Origin: Paracoccus maritimus | Lineage (GTDB): Bacteria; Pseudomonadota; Alphaproteobacteria; Rhodobacterales; Rhodobacteraceae | Direction: 5' to 3' | Length of the DNA stretch: 64,000 bases | Assembly (NCBI RefSeq): GCF_025195095.1 | Contig: NZ_JANAVZ010000007.1 | Location: forward strand, 1 to 64,000 | Part shown: positions 17,306 through 26,339 of the stretch, piece after piece | Layout: the number at the start of each line of letters is the position of its first letter | Position numbering within the stretch: the stretch's first letter is position 1 | Notes under the pieces: model-generated | What the model was told of the DNA's origin: nothing | Seen by the model: only the letters and a program-made list of their open reading frames with translations | Database searches by the model: none | Made by a program: the position numbers and the translations under genes

Positions 17306-18412
17306 ATGGCAGGCAAGCGAGAGAAGCCCGAAGACATCCTACTGATGCTTCGACAGGCTGAAGTGCTGCAGGGCCAAGGCGCAAAGATCGCGGATGCGGT
17401 TCGGAAAATTGGCATGACTCAGCAGAGCTGCGACCGCCGGCGGCATGAACCGCGACCAGCTCAAGCGGTTGAAGGAGGTTGGGCAGGAGAATGCCCGGCT
17501 TCGGCGCGCAGTGTCGGGCCTGACGCTGGACAAGCGCATTTTGTCGGAGGCAGCCCGGGAAGACTACTGAGCCCTTCGCGTCGCCGTCGCTGTATTGACC
17601 ATGTCCGGCAGGAAGTCAGCGTTTCCGAGCGTCGCGCCTGCCGGGGCTTTGGGTCAGCATCGTTCCACGCAGCGCAGGGTTCCTGCGGGCCGTCACGATG
17701 AAGAACGCCTGACCGCGGACATCATCGAGCTGGCACGGCTCTACGGCCGATACGGCTACCGGCAGGTGACCGGGATGCCGGTTCAGGCCGGTTGGTGTGT
17801 GAACCACAAACGTATGTCGCATATGGCGGCGTGAAGGCCTCAAGGTCACGCCGAAACAGAAGAAACGCGGCCGGCTCTGGCTGGCCGACGGTTGCTGTAT
17901 GCGGCTCCGACCTGAGCGACCCACCACGTCTGGTCCTATGGCTTCGTTCAGGATCGGACGGCTGATGGGCGCGCCCGCCGCATGCTCAACATCATCGACG
18001 AACACAGCCGAGAGGTTCTCATGATCCGAGTAAAGCGCAAGATCAACTTCGTTGACGTGGTCGATGCGTTGACCGATCTCTTCCTCCTGCGCGGCCCTCC
18101 GGCATATATCAGGTCGGATAACGGGCCCGAGTTCATGGCCATCAAGCTCCGCGAGCGGATCGAGGCCGTCGGTGCCAAAACCGGGTAGATCGAACCGGGA
18201 TCCCCCTGGAAAAACGGCCATGTCGAGAGCGTCAACGCCAGGCCTCGGGACGAACTGCTCAACGGCGAAATCTTCCATTCGCCGAGAGAGGCGCGGATCC
18301 TGATCGAACGATGGCGCCGCCACTAACTGTGCGGCCGCATGGCGCCCTGGGCTATCGGCCACCGATGCCCGGGACCACCATCCCGATGGACCAAGGGCCA
18401 ATCCTGCAATAA
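17306..18412 (+). mobile_element. IS3-family element, decayed
   Basis: OrfA begins at 17306 (KREKPEDILLMLRQAEVLQG, a helix-turn-helix) but loses frame near 17425; the continuation NRDQLKRLKEVGQENARLRR...SEAAREDY is in another frame. OrfB pieces follow in several frames: RLTADIIELARLYGRYGYRQ, then LNIIDEHSREVLMIRVKRKI...YIRSDNGPEF (part of the DDE core), a stop at 18186-18188, then IEPGSPWKNGHVESVN and RPHGALGYRPPMPG, ending at a TAA at 18412. At least four frame changes and one in-frame stop make it non-functional. Terminal inverted repeats could not be matched; the right end abuts the IS110 remnant. Confidence 0.8.
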
Positions 18413-18479
18413 CTCTCAAACCGGACAACACGAGAGCGGCAGGTCAAACCATCTAAACCTCGGGTCGGATTGGTCAGGG

Positions 18480-18752
18480 ACGGCCGGGCGGTCTGCCGCG
18501 TTTGACATACGGCTTAACGTAGCTCGCCGGGATCTAGCGAACATCGTGGCCAAGGGCAGAAAGTTGCCGCACCCTGTATTGGCCGGACCCATCTGCCTCC
18601 ATGCCGACAAGACACGCAGGCAGGTTCTCGAAGAAAGCCAGAAGCTGCGCGCGCCTGAGCGTCCGGTTAGAGAGGACCTCTCCGGTCTTGGTAATCCCAT
18701 GGACCTGGAAAACGTTCTTGGCCAGATTTGCGCCAACTGTTGTAACCTGCAT
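18480..18752 (-). mobile_element. IS110-family transposase, N-terminal fragment
   Basis: From the ATG at 18752 the frame reads TVGANLAKNVFQVHG, then LAFFENLPACLVGMEADGSG and LSALGHDVR, the N-terminal DEDD domain of IS110/IS1111 transposases (the first catalytic Asp of 'GLDLAK' is Asn here). An in-frame TAG follows VR, after which IPASYVKPYVKRG continues in the same frame and then stops matching. Only about 90 of the usual 330 or more residues remain, so it is a dead fragment beside the IS3 relic. Confidence 0.78.
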
Positions 18753-19113
18753 TGGGTGGCTTTCCTCGCAGCAGTCGCGACAACTGCATTATGGCGCATT
18801 GCGACGCCGGTTGGAGCAGGAGCCATCCACCCCATCGGGTTCGGGGACGGCTGCACCGCGGCGCAGAACTCCGCTTGCTGCGTCTGCCAACCACACCATC
18901 ACAGCCGACACCCATTCTGGCCAATCTTTGCATCGGCTATCGATGTTTCTGACGGTGTCGGATCTGATTGATCAATCGTGATGATAGCGGATGCCTGAGG
19001 CTGTCGGCTTGCGTGATCACCAAAGGCCGGGCCGGGTTGCGGCGGGCGCAAGGCGGGCTTGCCTTGACGCGGCGACGCGCCCGGCGCATGGCGGGGTCGA
19101 AGGGAACGCAGCC
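18753..19113. other. Non-coding gap left of the DMT gene
   Basis: Sequence between the IS110 remnant and the DMT transporter start. Short frames run through on both strands without a family match; the frame of the transporter is open from 18991 but the added residues are Arg/Ala-rich and not protein-like. It may hold the flank of the insertion elements and the transporter's promoter. Confidence 0.4.
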
Positions 19114-20076
19114 ATGCCAGATCAGCACGTCAGGGGACCGTATTCCTCATCCTCGGCCGCGGGTGCGTCGGCGCCGCCGCCGGTGCCACCCAGATTGCCG
19201 CCGCCGGTCACCGACCGGACCGGGATGGCGATCGGGCTGATGTGCGCGACCGCGTTCATCTTTGCCCTGCAGGACGGTTTTTCACGCGTGCTGGGGCAGG
19301 CCTATCCGCCGGTGCTGGTTGTGATGTTCCGCTATTGGTTCTTTGCGGCCTTCGTGATCGCGCTCGTCGCTCGCCAGCCGGGCGGGCTGAAACGCGCCGT
19401 CCGCACGAAACGGCCGGTCACGCAGATCCTGCGCGGGGTGATCCTGGTCCTTGAGGTGCTGATCATGGTCGAGGCGTTCGTGCGCCTTGGACTGGTCGAG
19501 ACCCATGCCGTGTTCACCGCCTATCCGTTGCTGGTCGCGGCGCTGTCGGGGCCGGTGCTGGGCGAAAAGGTCGGCTGGCGACGGTGGACGGCGATCGGGA
19601 TCGGGTTTGTCGGCATCCTGGTGATCCTTCAACCCGGCAGCGGTGTCATGCGGATCGAGGCGCTGCTGCCCTTTGCCGCCGCATTGATGTTTGCGCTCTA
19701 CGGCCTGCTGACACGGCATGTGTCGCGCGACGACCCGCCGATGGTCAGCTTCTTCTGGACTGGCGTCGCGGGGGCGGTGGCGATCACGCTGGTGGGTATC
19801 TGGGATTGGCAGTGGCTGGCGCCGATCGACTGGATCTGGATGGCCGGTCTGTGCGTCTGCGGGATGACCTCGCACTACCTGATGATCCGCGCCTACGAGA
19901 TGGCCGAGGCATCGGCCCTGCAGCCCTTTGCCTATACGCAGCTTGTCTGGGTCAGCATTATCGGCGTGACGATCTTCGGCGAGGTGTTGCGCCCGAACGT
20001 AGTTGTGGGCGCGGTCATCGTGGTCATGGCGGGGCTGTTCACGCTGTGGCGCGCGCGGGTCAAGTCCACCGGCTGA
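19114..20076 (+). CDS. DMT-superfamily (EamA) transporter
   Basis: 320 residues from the ATG at 19114; a start at 19225 (MAIGLMCATAFIFALQDGF) would trim a Pro/Ser/Ala-rich head. Ten hydrophobic segments in two EamA repeats are visible, with FRYWFFAAFVIAL and GEKVGWRRWTAIGIGFVGILVI in the first and PFAYTQLVWVSIIGVTIFGEVLRP in the second. Likely an inner-membrane exporter of small metabolites; the substrate is not predictable. Convergent with the lytic transglycosylase gene, 30 nt between the stops. Confidence 0.88.
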   Translation: MPDQHVRGPYSSSSAAGASAPPPVPPRLPPPVTDRTGMAIGLMCATAFIFALQDGFSRVLGQAYPPVLVVMFRYWFFAAFVIALVARQPGGLKRAVRTKRPVTQILRGVILVLEVLIMVEAFVRLGLVETHAVFTAYPLLVAALSGPVLGEKVGWRRWTAIGIGFVGILVILQPGSGVMRIEALLPFAAALMFALYGLLTRHVSRDDPPMVSFFWTGVAGAVAITLVGIWDWQWLAPIDWIWMAGLCVCGMTSHYLMIRAYEMAEASALQPFAYTQLVWVSIIGVTIFGEVLRPNVVVGAVIVVMAGLFTLWRARVKSTG

Positions 20077-20106
20077 GCCGGCCTTGTCTTTATCCAGATA
20101 ACCCGT

Positions 20107-22224
20107 CTAGCCGCCAGTCTCGCCGGTCGATGCGGTTTCGGAATCCGCCGCCGGGTCCCGGTCGTCCGGCGCAGAAACAGATGTCGGTGCGACCCAATCC
20201 GGCGGCAAGACAGGACCGATAAAGGGTTTTAGCGGCGGCCGGCTTGACAGTGCCAAGGTCAGGCGTGCCACGGGTGGCGGCATCAGTCCGCCGCCGGTCA
20301 AATCCCATGTCGGCACGATCGGGGCCGGCTTGCCATGGATGCGGGATCGATAGACCGGCATCGCCTCGGTCACCCGCATGACATAGTTGCGGGTTTCGTC
20401 GAAGGGAATCAGCTCGACCCATTCGACCGGGTCCATGTCCCGCCGCAGATCGCCGAAATCGCGCAACCATCGCGCGGGCCTGCCGGGGCCGGCGTTGTAG
20501 CCCGAGGCCGTCAGCGCCGTCGAAGTGCCGAAGCGATCGCGCAGCCCTTGCAGATAGGCCGCACCCAGCCGCGCGTTATAGGCCGGATCGCGGGTCAGGC
20601 GGGCGATCTGGTAGGGCTCGCCAAGCTGGCGGGCCATCTGTTCGGCGGTGCCGGGCATCAGCTGCATCAGGCCGCGCGCACCGACATGGCTGCTGACGGT
20701 ATGGTTGAATTCGGATTCCTGCCGCGCGATCGACAGGACCAGTTCGGGCGGCAGGTCCAGTTCCGCCTGTTCCAGACCGGTCAGGGGAAAATGCGCGGCC
20801 GGATAGATCACGCCGCGATCGGCGGCGCGCTTGGACAGCCGCAGCCCGTGCCAGGGCGCCCGCGCCTCGATCATCAGCCGGGCCATGCGGGCGATGTCGT
20901 CGGGCGGGGCTGTCTCGGCCAGATGCAGGAAGAAACGCTGCGCCTCGTTTATGCGGCCAGTGGCCAGCAACCACAGCCCGGCCTGAAACACGCTGTTGTC
21001 GCGCATCGCACCGCGCCAGTCGGGCAGCGTCTCGATCGCCTTTCCCGGAACGGCATAAGAGGGCGGCAGGGTCGCCCGGACCTTTTCGGCGGCCAGTTGC
21101 CCGTAATAGACACCGGGCTTCTGCGCCGCGCGGGCAAAGGCTGCCTGCGCCGCATGGTCGTCGCCCAGATCCTCGTGCGCGCGGCCCTGCCAATACAGCG
21201 CGCGGGCCGTGCTGATGGCGCTGCCGACGACGGTTTCCAGATGTTCGAAATGCGCCAGCGCCCGATCCGGCGCATCCTGTTTCAGCGCGGCGAAGCCCGC
21301 CAGCCATTCCAGGTCTGAATAATGCCGATTGTCGGCTGGCAGGAAATGCGCCGCCGCCAACCGTTCGGCCAGCGCCCAGTCGCCCCCACGCATCGCCAGC
21401 CGGGTGTAATCGACGCGCATCTGCGCCCATGCCTCGGGCACCCGCAGCGCCTGTTCGCTGGTCGAGGCGGCCAGCATCAGATCGCGCGCGCCATCGCGAA
21501 ACCTGGCCTGCACGCGCCAGCGGAACCGATCCATCGTCAGGCCCGGATCGTCGCGTTCCGCATCGGGCAGGGCAAGGATCAGATCGTCCACGCCGGTGCG
21601 CCGTGCCTGCAGGGCGATTCGCGCGGCCAGCAGCGCCCGGTCCGCCTGGGGCAGCCGATCAATCAGCCGTTCGGCCTGCCGCCATTCGCCCTGATCCAGC
21701 ATCGCCGTGGCGCGCGCCGTCAGAAGCGGCGTCAGTTCGCGTTCATAGGTGGTCAGGAAGGCGGTTTCCTCGGCCTCCTCAAGAGGCGTCGAGGTCCAGA
21801 AGCGGACCCGTTCGGCCCGTGCGGCATCGGCATCCAGCGTCGTCAGATAGGCGGTTTCGGCGCGCAGCGTGGCGGGCAGCCGGTCGCCGAACCATTCGCG
21901 AATCTGGTCGGCCGGCAGGTCGGGGCGCAGCCGCGCATCGCCGCGTTCACGCAGCTGTGCAAGGCCGGGCCAGTCGGGGTGGTTGCGGATGAACCGCAGG
22001 TAATCCTCGAAGTCGCCGAAGCCCGCGCGCAGCGCCTGCCAGCCGACCAGCGCCTCGGCCACCGGGCCTGAACGCTGCGCGGCGTCGCGGGCGGTGACCC
22101 AGTCCCGCGTGTCGGCTGCGGCCAGCGCAAGCGCCATCGCGCCACGGTCCTCGGCCAGGGCGGGGCTGGAAAGAGTCAGGATCGCCAGCAGGCCGGCCCC
22201 CAACATGTCGCGCAGAAGTCGCAT
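20107..22224 (-). CDS. slt: Soluble lytic murein transglycosylase
   Basis: 705 residues from the ATG at 22224. Signal peptide (RLLRDMLGAGLLAILTLSSPALA), a long alpha-helical superhelical region (about 30-480) like Slt70's U and L domains, then a C-terminal SLT domain with the catalytic Glu in LSIARQESEFNHTVSSHVGA (about residue 505), followed by GLMQLMPGTA and LTASGYNAGPGR. It cleaves peptidoglycan in the periplasm producing 1,6-anhydro ends. A Pro/Thr-rich tail follows the domain. Divergent from dapA, 109 nt apart. Confidence 0.93.
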   Translation of the reverse strand: MRLLRDMLGAGLLAILTLSSPALAEDRGAMALALAAADTRDWVTARDAAQRSGPVAEALVGWQALRAGFGDFEDYLRFIRNHPDWPGLAQLRERGDARLRPDLPADQIREWFGDRLPATLRAETAYLTTLDADAARAERVRFWTSTPLEEAEETAFLTTYERELTPLLTARATAMLDQGEWRQAERLIDRLPQADRALLAARIALQARRTGVDDLILALPDAERDDPGLTMDRFRWRVQARFRDGARDLMLAASTSEQALRVPEAWAQMRVDYTRLAMRGGDWALAERLAAAHFLPADNRHYSDLEWLAGFAALKQDAPDRALAHFEHLETVVGSAISTARALYWQGRAHEDLGDDHAAQAAFARAAQKPGVYYGQLAAEKVRATLPPSYAVPGKAIETLPDWRGAMRDNSVFQAGLWLLATGRINEAQRFFLHLAETAPPDDIARMARLMIEARAPWHGLRLSKRAADRGVIYPAAHFPLTGLEQAELDLPPELVLSIARQESEFNHTVSSHVGARGLMQLMPGTAEQMARQLGEPYQIARLTRDPAYNARLGAAYLQGLRDRFGTSTALTASGYNAGPGRPARWLRDFGDLRRDMDPVEWVELIPFDETRNYVMRVTEAMPVYRSRIHGKPAPIVPTWDLTGGGLMPPPVARLTLALSSRPPLKPFIGPVLPPDWVAPTSVSAPDDRDPAADSETASTGETGG

Positions 22225-22333
22225 CATTCACCTGTGTCGCCGCCAGATCGCCGGGACGCAATTCACAACCTTGGCAAGTTCCGCGCCCGGGCGTAGTTAG
22301 GCGCGACGAAAAAACATCATCAAGGAGCGTGTC

Positions 22334-23209
22334 ATGTTCAAGGGGTCTTTGCCCGCACTGGTCACGCCGTTCACTGCGGACGGCGAACTGGATATGGACA
22401 CGCTGAAGAAGCTGGTCGAATGGCATATCGATCAGGGCAGCCACGGGCTGGTTCCGGTGGGTACAACCGGCGAAAGTCCGACCCTGACGCACGAGGAACA
22501 TCGCATCGTCGTCGAAGAGGTCGTCCGGCTGTCGGCGGGACGGGTGCCGGTGATCGCCGGGGCGGGGTCGAACTCGACCCGCGAGGGGATCGGCCTGATC
22601 CGTCATGCGCAGGAAGTCGGCGCCGATGCCGCCCTGGTGGTGACGCCTTATTACAACAAGCCGACCCAGGCCGGGTTGATCGCCCATTATACCGCGCTGG
22701 CCGAGGCCGTGGATCTGCCCATCATCATCTACAACATTCCCGGCCGGTCGGTGATCGACATGCTGCCCGAAACCATGGGCGTTCTGTCGCATCTGCCGCA
22801 GATCATCGGTGTGAAAGACGCGACGGGCCGGCTGGAACGGGTCAGCCAGCAGCGGATTACCTGCGGCGCCGACTTCGTGCAGCTTTCGGGCGAGGACGCC
22901 ACCGCGCTTGGCTTCAACGCGCATGGCGGGGTGGGCTGCATCAGCGTCACCGCGAATGTCGCGCCCAAACTATGTGCCGAGTTCCAAGAGGCGACGCTGC
23001 GCGGCGACTATGCCGCCGCGCTGGAATATCAGGATCGGCTGATGCCGCTGCATCACGCGATCTTCGTCGAACCGGGTCTGGTGGGCGCCAAATATGCCAT
23101 GTCGCGTCTGGGTCTGTGCGACGATCGGGTGCGGCTGCCGCTGGTGCCGCTGACCGATCCGACGCGCCGGCTGATCGACGCGGCGCTTGAACATGCCGGG
23201 CTGATCTGA
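22334..23209 (+). CDS. dapA: 4-hydroxy-tetrahydrodipicolinate synthase
   Basis: 291 residues, full length for the family. It condenses pyruvate and aspartate semialdehyde, the first committed step of lysine/DAP synthesis. Schiff-base Lys161 (IIGVKDATG), Tyr133 (IIYNIPGRS), Thr44-Thr45 (PVGTTGES) and Arg138 are all present, as is YYNKP. AAGGAG lies 6 nt before the ATG. No operon partner downstream; the next gene is convergent. Confidence 0.97.
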   Translation: MFKGSLPALVTPFTADGELDMDTLKKLVEWHIDQGSHGLVPVGTTGESPTLTHEEHRIVVEEVVRLSAGRVPVIAGAGSNSTREGIGLIRHAQEVGADAALVVTPYYNKPTQAGLIAHYTALAEAVDLPIIIYNIPGRSVIDMLPETMGVLSHLPQIIGVKDATGRLERVSQQRITCGADFVQLSGEDATALGFNAHGGVGCISVTANVAPKLCAEFQEATLRGDYAAALEYQDRLMPLHHAIFVEPGLVGAKYAMSRLGLCDDRVRLPLVPLTDPTRRLIDAALEHAGLI

Positions 23210-23234
23210 TCCGTCCGGCGGGCCGTAGCGTGGC

Positions 23235-23699
23235 TCAGCGACCGTCGCGGTCAAGACCAAGCACCGCGTCCAGCGACCATGCGCCGGGGCCGCGTGCGAT
23301 CAAGATCAGGAAACAGGTGGCCCACAACCCATGGGTCTGCCATGCCGACGGATAGACGAAGATCTGGATGACCGCCGTCATCCCCAGCAGCGCCAGCGCC
23401 GAAAGCCGCGTCATCAGCCCAAGGATCAGCAGCACCGGGAACACATGCTCGGCGGTGGTGGCCAGCCGCGCGGCAAGTTCCGGCGGGATCAAGGGCAGCG
23501 CATATTCGTTCTGGAACAGATAGATCGCCGAGGGGCTGAGGCTGAGCCCGTCCAGCTTGGTCTGGCCGCTGGCCCAGAACACTGCCGCCGGAAACAGTCG
23601 CGCGGCCAGCGCCACGACGGCATAGGGCATGTGATCGGCCAGCCCGTTCACCCGGCGCAGCAGCGCCGCGGGGCGATTGGTGGCAATTGTCGTGGTCAT
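23235..23699 (-). CDS. bufD: DoxX-family membrane protein (bufferin operon, BufD)
   Basis: 154 residues with four hydrophobic segments ([69 protein letters not shown]), a DoxX-family layout. Its start overlaps the BufC stop by 4 nt (ATGA). As last gene of a bufA-B-C order it corresponds to the DoxX component (BufD) of bufferin operons, thought to take part in handling or exporting the modified peptide or in membrane redox; the exact role is not known to me. Confidence 0.82.
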   Translation of the reverse strand: MTTTIATNRPAALLRRVNGLADHMPYAVVALAARLFPAAVFWASGQTKLDGLSLSPSAIYLFQNEYALPLIPPELAARLATTAEHVFPVLLILGLMTRLSALALLGMTAVIQIFVYPSAWQTHGLWATCFLILIARGPGAWSLDAVLGLDRDGR

Positions 23700-24430
23700 G
23701 ATCGTGTCTCCTTGTCGCAGATCAGTCCGTGGCGCAGAAGCAGCGTCAAAATCGGCACAGGATTTGTCGAGCCGGCCGCCTGTGCGATCGGCTGGCCTTG
23801 CATCAGCCCCTGGAGGAAATCGGCGTCGGGGTCGGCTATTGCCATCGCCTCGACCTCGAAATCCGGGCGACGCCAGATCAGGACGTTCCGCGGCCCCGTG
23901 CCGCGCAGCTTGCCATCGCGGCCGGGCTGGTTGGCCTGCCAGATATCAAATGCGGGATGGGTCAGCCGCAGCAGTTGCAGGGATGGATGCAGGCGCAGCG
24001 GGGCGGTTTCGGTCAGCCGGCGGGGGGGCATCGGCATGGCGTCGGCGGCGTGATAGGAAAGCCCGCGCGCCCATTCGATCCGCGCCACATCGCCCAGATA
24101 GGGCAGGGTGGCGACGGGCGGAAACCCCGCAAGGAACCCGGCAAAAGCGTCGCCCCATTCCTGAAGGACGGGTGTGGCCGGGGGATGCGCCGCGACGAAT
24201 TCGCCCGCCATCGCGGCAAAGAATTCCGCACCGACCAACCGCCTTATCACCGGATATCGCCGGGCCAGCGCCTCGCGCAGGCTGTGGGCCACATTGTTGC
24301 GATAGACGGCAAACCGGATCGCGGCCTCGTCCGGAACGCGTGCGGTCACGAAATCGGGCAGGTCGCCGCCGGCCAGCGCCGCACGGAAGGCGGGGGTGAA
24401 ATCGGCGGGGCTGTCACTGTGCTGCTGCAT
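23696..24430 (-). CDS. bufC: BufC, DUF2063 (MNIO partner protein)
   Basis: 244 residues from the ATG at 24430, overlapping the bufB stop by 17 nt. The N-terminal DUF2063 domain is recognisable ([75 protein letters not shown]). In bufferin-type systems this protein partners the MNIO enzyme BufB and recognises the precursor leader. Together with BufB it would modify the Cys residues of BufA in the cytoplasm before export. Confidence 0.88.
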   Translation of the reverse strand: MQQHSDSPADFTPAFRAALAGGDLPDFVTARVPDEAAIRFAVYRNNVAHSLREALARRYPVIRRLVGAEFFAAMAGEFVAAHPPATPVLQEWGDAFAGFLAGFPPVATLPYLGDVARIEWARGLSYHAADAMPMPPRRLTETAPLRLHPSLQLLRLTHPAFDIWQANQPGRDGKLRGTGPRNVLIWRRPDFEVEAMAIADPDADFLQGLMQGQPIAQAAGSTNPVPILTLLLRHGLICDKETRS

Positions 24431-25256
24431 GCTGCCTCGCATCCGCCAGCAGGGTCGCGGCGCGCTGCGCTTCGGCCAGCAGCACATGCCATTCGGGCAC
24501 GTCGTTGTCCCATTCGACCAGCGTCGGCAGGGCACCGGCTCGGTCCAGCACTTCGGCGTAAAGCGCCCAGACCGGCTCGGCCACCTCTGCGCCGTGGGCG
24601 TCGATCAGCAGTGGCCCCGAGGGCAGGTCTTCCTGATCGTGACCGCCCAGGTGGATTTCGCCGACCAGATCCAGCGGGAACGCGTCCAGCCACGCCAGTG
24701 GATCGCTGCGATGGTTCACACAGCTGACGAAGACATTGTTCACGTCCAGCAGCAGGCCGCAGCCGGTGCGGCGGGCGATCTGGGCCAGGAAATCGGTTTC
24801 CGGGATCTCGCTTTGGGCAAAGATCACATAGGTTGACGGGTTCTCAAGCAGCAGCCGCCGGCCCAGCACCTCTTGCACCCGATCCACATGGTCGCAGACC
24901 CGGTCCAGCGTTTCGGGCGTGTAGGGCAGCGGCAGCAGGTCGTTCAGATATTCCGTTCCGTGGCTGGACCATGCCAGATGTTCCGAAAAACTGTCGGGAT
25001 CATAGCGGTCGCACAATGCCTTGATCCGCGACAGATGCGCCAGATCAATCTGCGGCCCGCCGATCGACAGGCCGACCCCGTGGATCGAGATCGCGTAATC
25101 CTGCCGCAGGGCGGTCAGCATGGCATGTGGCGCACCGCCGGCGCCCAGATAGTTTTCGGCATGCACCTCGAAAAAGCCCAGATCGGGGCGTGTGGCGCGA
25201 ATGTCCTGGAAATGTTGCGGCTTGAAACCAAGTCCGGTCGTGGCAGGCAGGGGCAT
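24414..25256 (-). CDS. bufB: BufB, DUF692 multinuclear non-haem iron oxidase (MNIO)
   Basis: 280 residues from the ATG at 25256; the frame continues upstream but only as shadow. DUF692/MNIO TIM barrel with the expected metal ligands: HAENYLG (His32-Glu34), SIHGVGLS (His59), SEHLAWS (His93), LLLENPSTY (Glu138), [11 protein letters not shown] (Asp171, Asn173), EIHLGGHDQ (His202, His206) and EWDND (Glu248). MNIOs use an iron cluster and O2 to convert Cys side chains of a precursor peptide; in bufferins this yields heterocyclic copper-binding groups. The precursor is BufA, the gene just upstream. A stable hairpin lies in the 89-nt gap before it. Confidence 0.92.
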   Translation of the reverse strand: MPLPATTGLGFKPQHFQDIRATRPDLGFFEVHAENYLGAGGAPHAMLTALRQDYAISIHGVGLSIGGPQIDLAHLSRIKALCDRYDPDSFSEHLAWSSHGTEYLNDLLPLPYTPETLDRVCDHVDRVQEVLGRRLLLENPSTYVIFAQSEIPETDFLAQIARRTGCGLLLDVNNVFVSCVNHRSDPLAWLDAFPLDLVGEIHLGGHDQEDLPSGPLLIDAHGAEVAEPVWALYAEVLDRAGALPTLVEWDNDVPEWHVLLAEAQRAATLLADARQHAAAQ

Positions 25257-25308
25257 CGGACGGTCCTTCGTTCTGGCTGCGGGCGTTTCGATTGTGGGAA
25301 TTCGGGGG

Positions 25309-25334
25309 CGGGCGGGCCGGAAACGGCCCGCCCG
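25309..25334 (-). promoter_or_regulatory. Intercistronic hairpin between bufA and bufB
   Basis: A perfect 11-bp GC-only inverted repeat (CGGGCGGGCCG / CGGCCCGCCCG) with a 4-nt loop, starting 11 nt after the bufA stop. No T-run follows on the transcribed strand, so it is not a classic terminator. Such hairpins often stabilise an upstream abundant message or attenuate downstream genes, here giving more precursor (bufA) than enzyme (bufBC). The function is inferred. Confidence 0.6.
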
Positions 25335-25345
25335 CGAACCTTGGA

Positions 25346-25624
25346 TCACATCTCGATCGGTTCCAGCGAACCGTTGTGACCTGCCGGGGTCTCCATCTCG
25401 GCGCAGGTGCCTGCCGGGACCAGTTTCCAGGCATTGCCCTGATAGTCCTTGGTCGAGGTGCCGGCGCAGGTTGTGCCGGGACCAGCGGCGCAGTCGTTCT
25501 GACCGGCCAGCGCGACGCCATAGCATTTTTCCATCTCGGCATCCTTCTTCATGTCGTCCGCATGTGCGGTGACGCCGGCGAGGCTGATGGCGGTGGCAAG
25601 GGCTGCAGCGAATTTCGGGCTCAT
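25346..25624 (-). CDS. bufA: BufA, bufferin precursor (DUF2282-type RiPP)
   Basis: 92 residues. An N-terminal signal peptide ([22 protein letters not shown]) doubles as leader, and the mature part carries four Cys at 34, 45, 53 and 74 in [22 protein letters not shown] and PAGTCAE. The EKCYG...DC...C...C spacing is that of DUF2282 bufferin precursors, whose Cys are modified by the MNIO encoded next. The mature product would be periplasmic and buffer copper or a similar metal. GGAG lies upstream of the ATG and a SigF-type promoter ends about 54 nt before it. Confidence 0.9.
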   Translation of the reverse strand: MSPKFAAALATAISLAGVTAHADDMKKDAEMEKCYGVALAGQNDCAAGPGTTCAGTSTKDYQGNAWKLVPAGTCAEMETPAGHNGSLEPIEM

Positions 25625-25677
25625 CTTCTAACTCTCCTTGTGGTTTTCATGGGCGGCATCGCCGTCCCGGAGTGCCA

Positions 25678-25703
25678 TTCGGAGGGGGCGTCCCGATCGT
25701 TAC
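25678..25703 (-). promoter_or_regulatory. Putative SigF-type promoter for bufA
   Basis: On the minus strand GTAACG (25703-25698), 16 nt, then CGAA (25681-25678). The SigF consensus I know from Caulobacter is GTAACC-N16-CGAA, so this differs by one base. It points at bufA, whose ATG is at 25624, leaving a leader of about 45 nt. The sigma gene lies immediately divergent. Confidence 0.7.
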
Positions 25704-25748
25704 GCGCATCACGGATACGTGATGTGCAGACCTGCCGCCGGGAATGCT

Positions 25749-25776
25749 GTAACGCTGAAACGCCGGATTGCGTAAG
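25749..25776 (+). promoter_or_regulatory. Putative SigF-type autoregulatory promoter
   Basis: On the plus strand GTAACG (25749-25754), 16 nt, then CGTAAG (25771-25776). It has the same -35 and spacer as the bufA-facing site with one change in the -10 (CGTA for CGAA). Transcription would begin within a few nt of the sigF ATG (25785), making the message nearly leaderless. Together the two sites form a divergent pair. Confidence 0.6.
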
Positions 25777-25784
25777 GACACCCG

Positions 25785-26339
25785 ATGACGAAAGACGCCG
25801 GACAGGCCGAGGGCGACTGGTCACAGCTGATGCGCGACGCGATCGCGGGCGATCAGCGGGCCTATCGCCGGCTGCTGACGGCGATGACGCCGGTGCTGCG
25901 CGGTCTGGTACGGGCACGCGCGGCCGGAATGGACGCAAGCTGGTGCGAGGATGTGGTGCAAGAGACGCTGTTGGCGATACATGTGAAACGCGCGACCTGG
26001 GACAGCGGCCAGCCGTTGCGCCCGTGGGTCTATGCGATCGCGCGCCACAAGCTGGTCGATGCGTTCCGCCGTCGTGGCCGGCGGATCCATCTGCCGGTCG
26101 AGGATTTCGCAGACATGCTGCAGGCCCCGCCCGAGCCCGACATGCTGGAACGGCGCGATGCCGGGACGCTGATCGGCCGCCTGCCAGAACGCGATGCCGC
26201 GCTGCTGCGTTGTCTGGCGCTGGAGGAGCGCGGCAGCGACGAATGCGGTGCGCGGCTTGGCTTGGCGCCAGGGGCACTGCGCGTGGCGCTGCACCGGGCC
26301 TTGCAACGGCTGGCGCGGTTGCGGCAGGAGGAAACGTGA
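25785..26339 (+). CDS. sigF: ECF sigma factor, SigF type
   Basis: 184 residues. Region 2 (DQRAYRRLLTAMTPVLRGLV ... CEDVVQETLLAIHVKRATW, PLRPWVYAIARHKLVDAFRR) and region 4 (RLPERDAALLRCLALEERGS...GLAPGALRVALHRALQRL) are clear. An ECF sigma factor followed by a DUF1109 gene and divergent from bufA matches the SigF-NrsF system that responds to copper and other metals/oxidants. Its TGA overlaps the anti-sigma ATG by 1 nt. Confidence 0.9.
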   Translation: MTKDAGQAEGDWSQLMRDAIAGDQRAYRRLLTAMTPVLRGLVRARAAGMDASWCEDVVQETLLAIHVKRATWDSGQPLRPWVYAIARHKLVDAFRRRGRRIHLPVEDFADMLQAPPEPDMLERRDAGTLIGRLPERDAALLRCLALEERGSDECGARLGLAPGALRVALHRALQRLARLRQEET

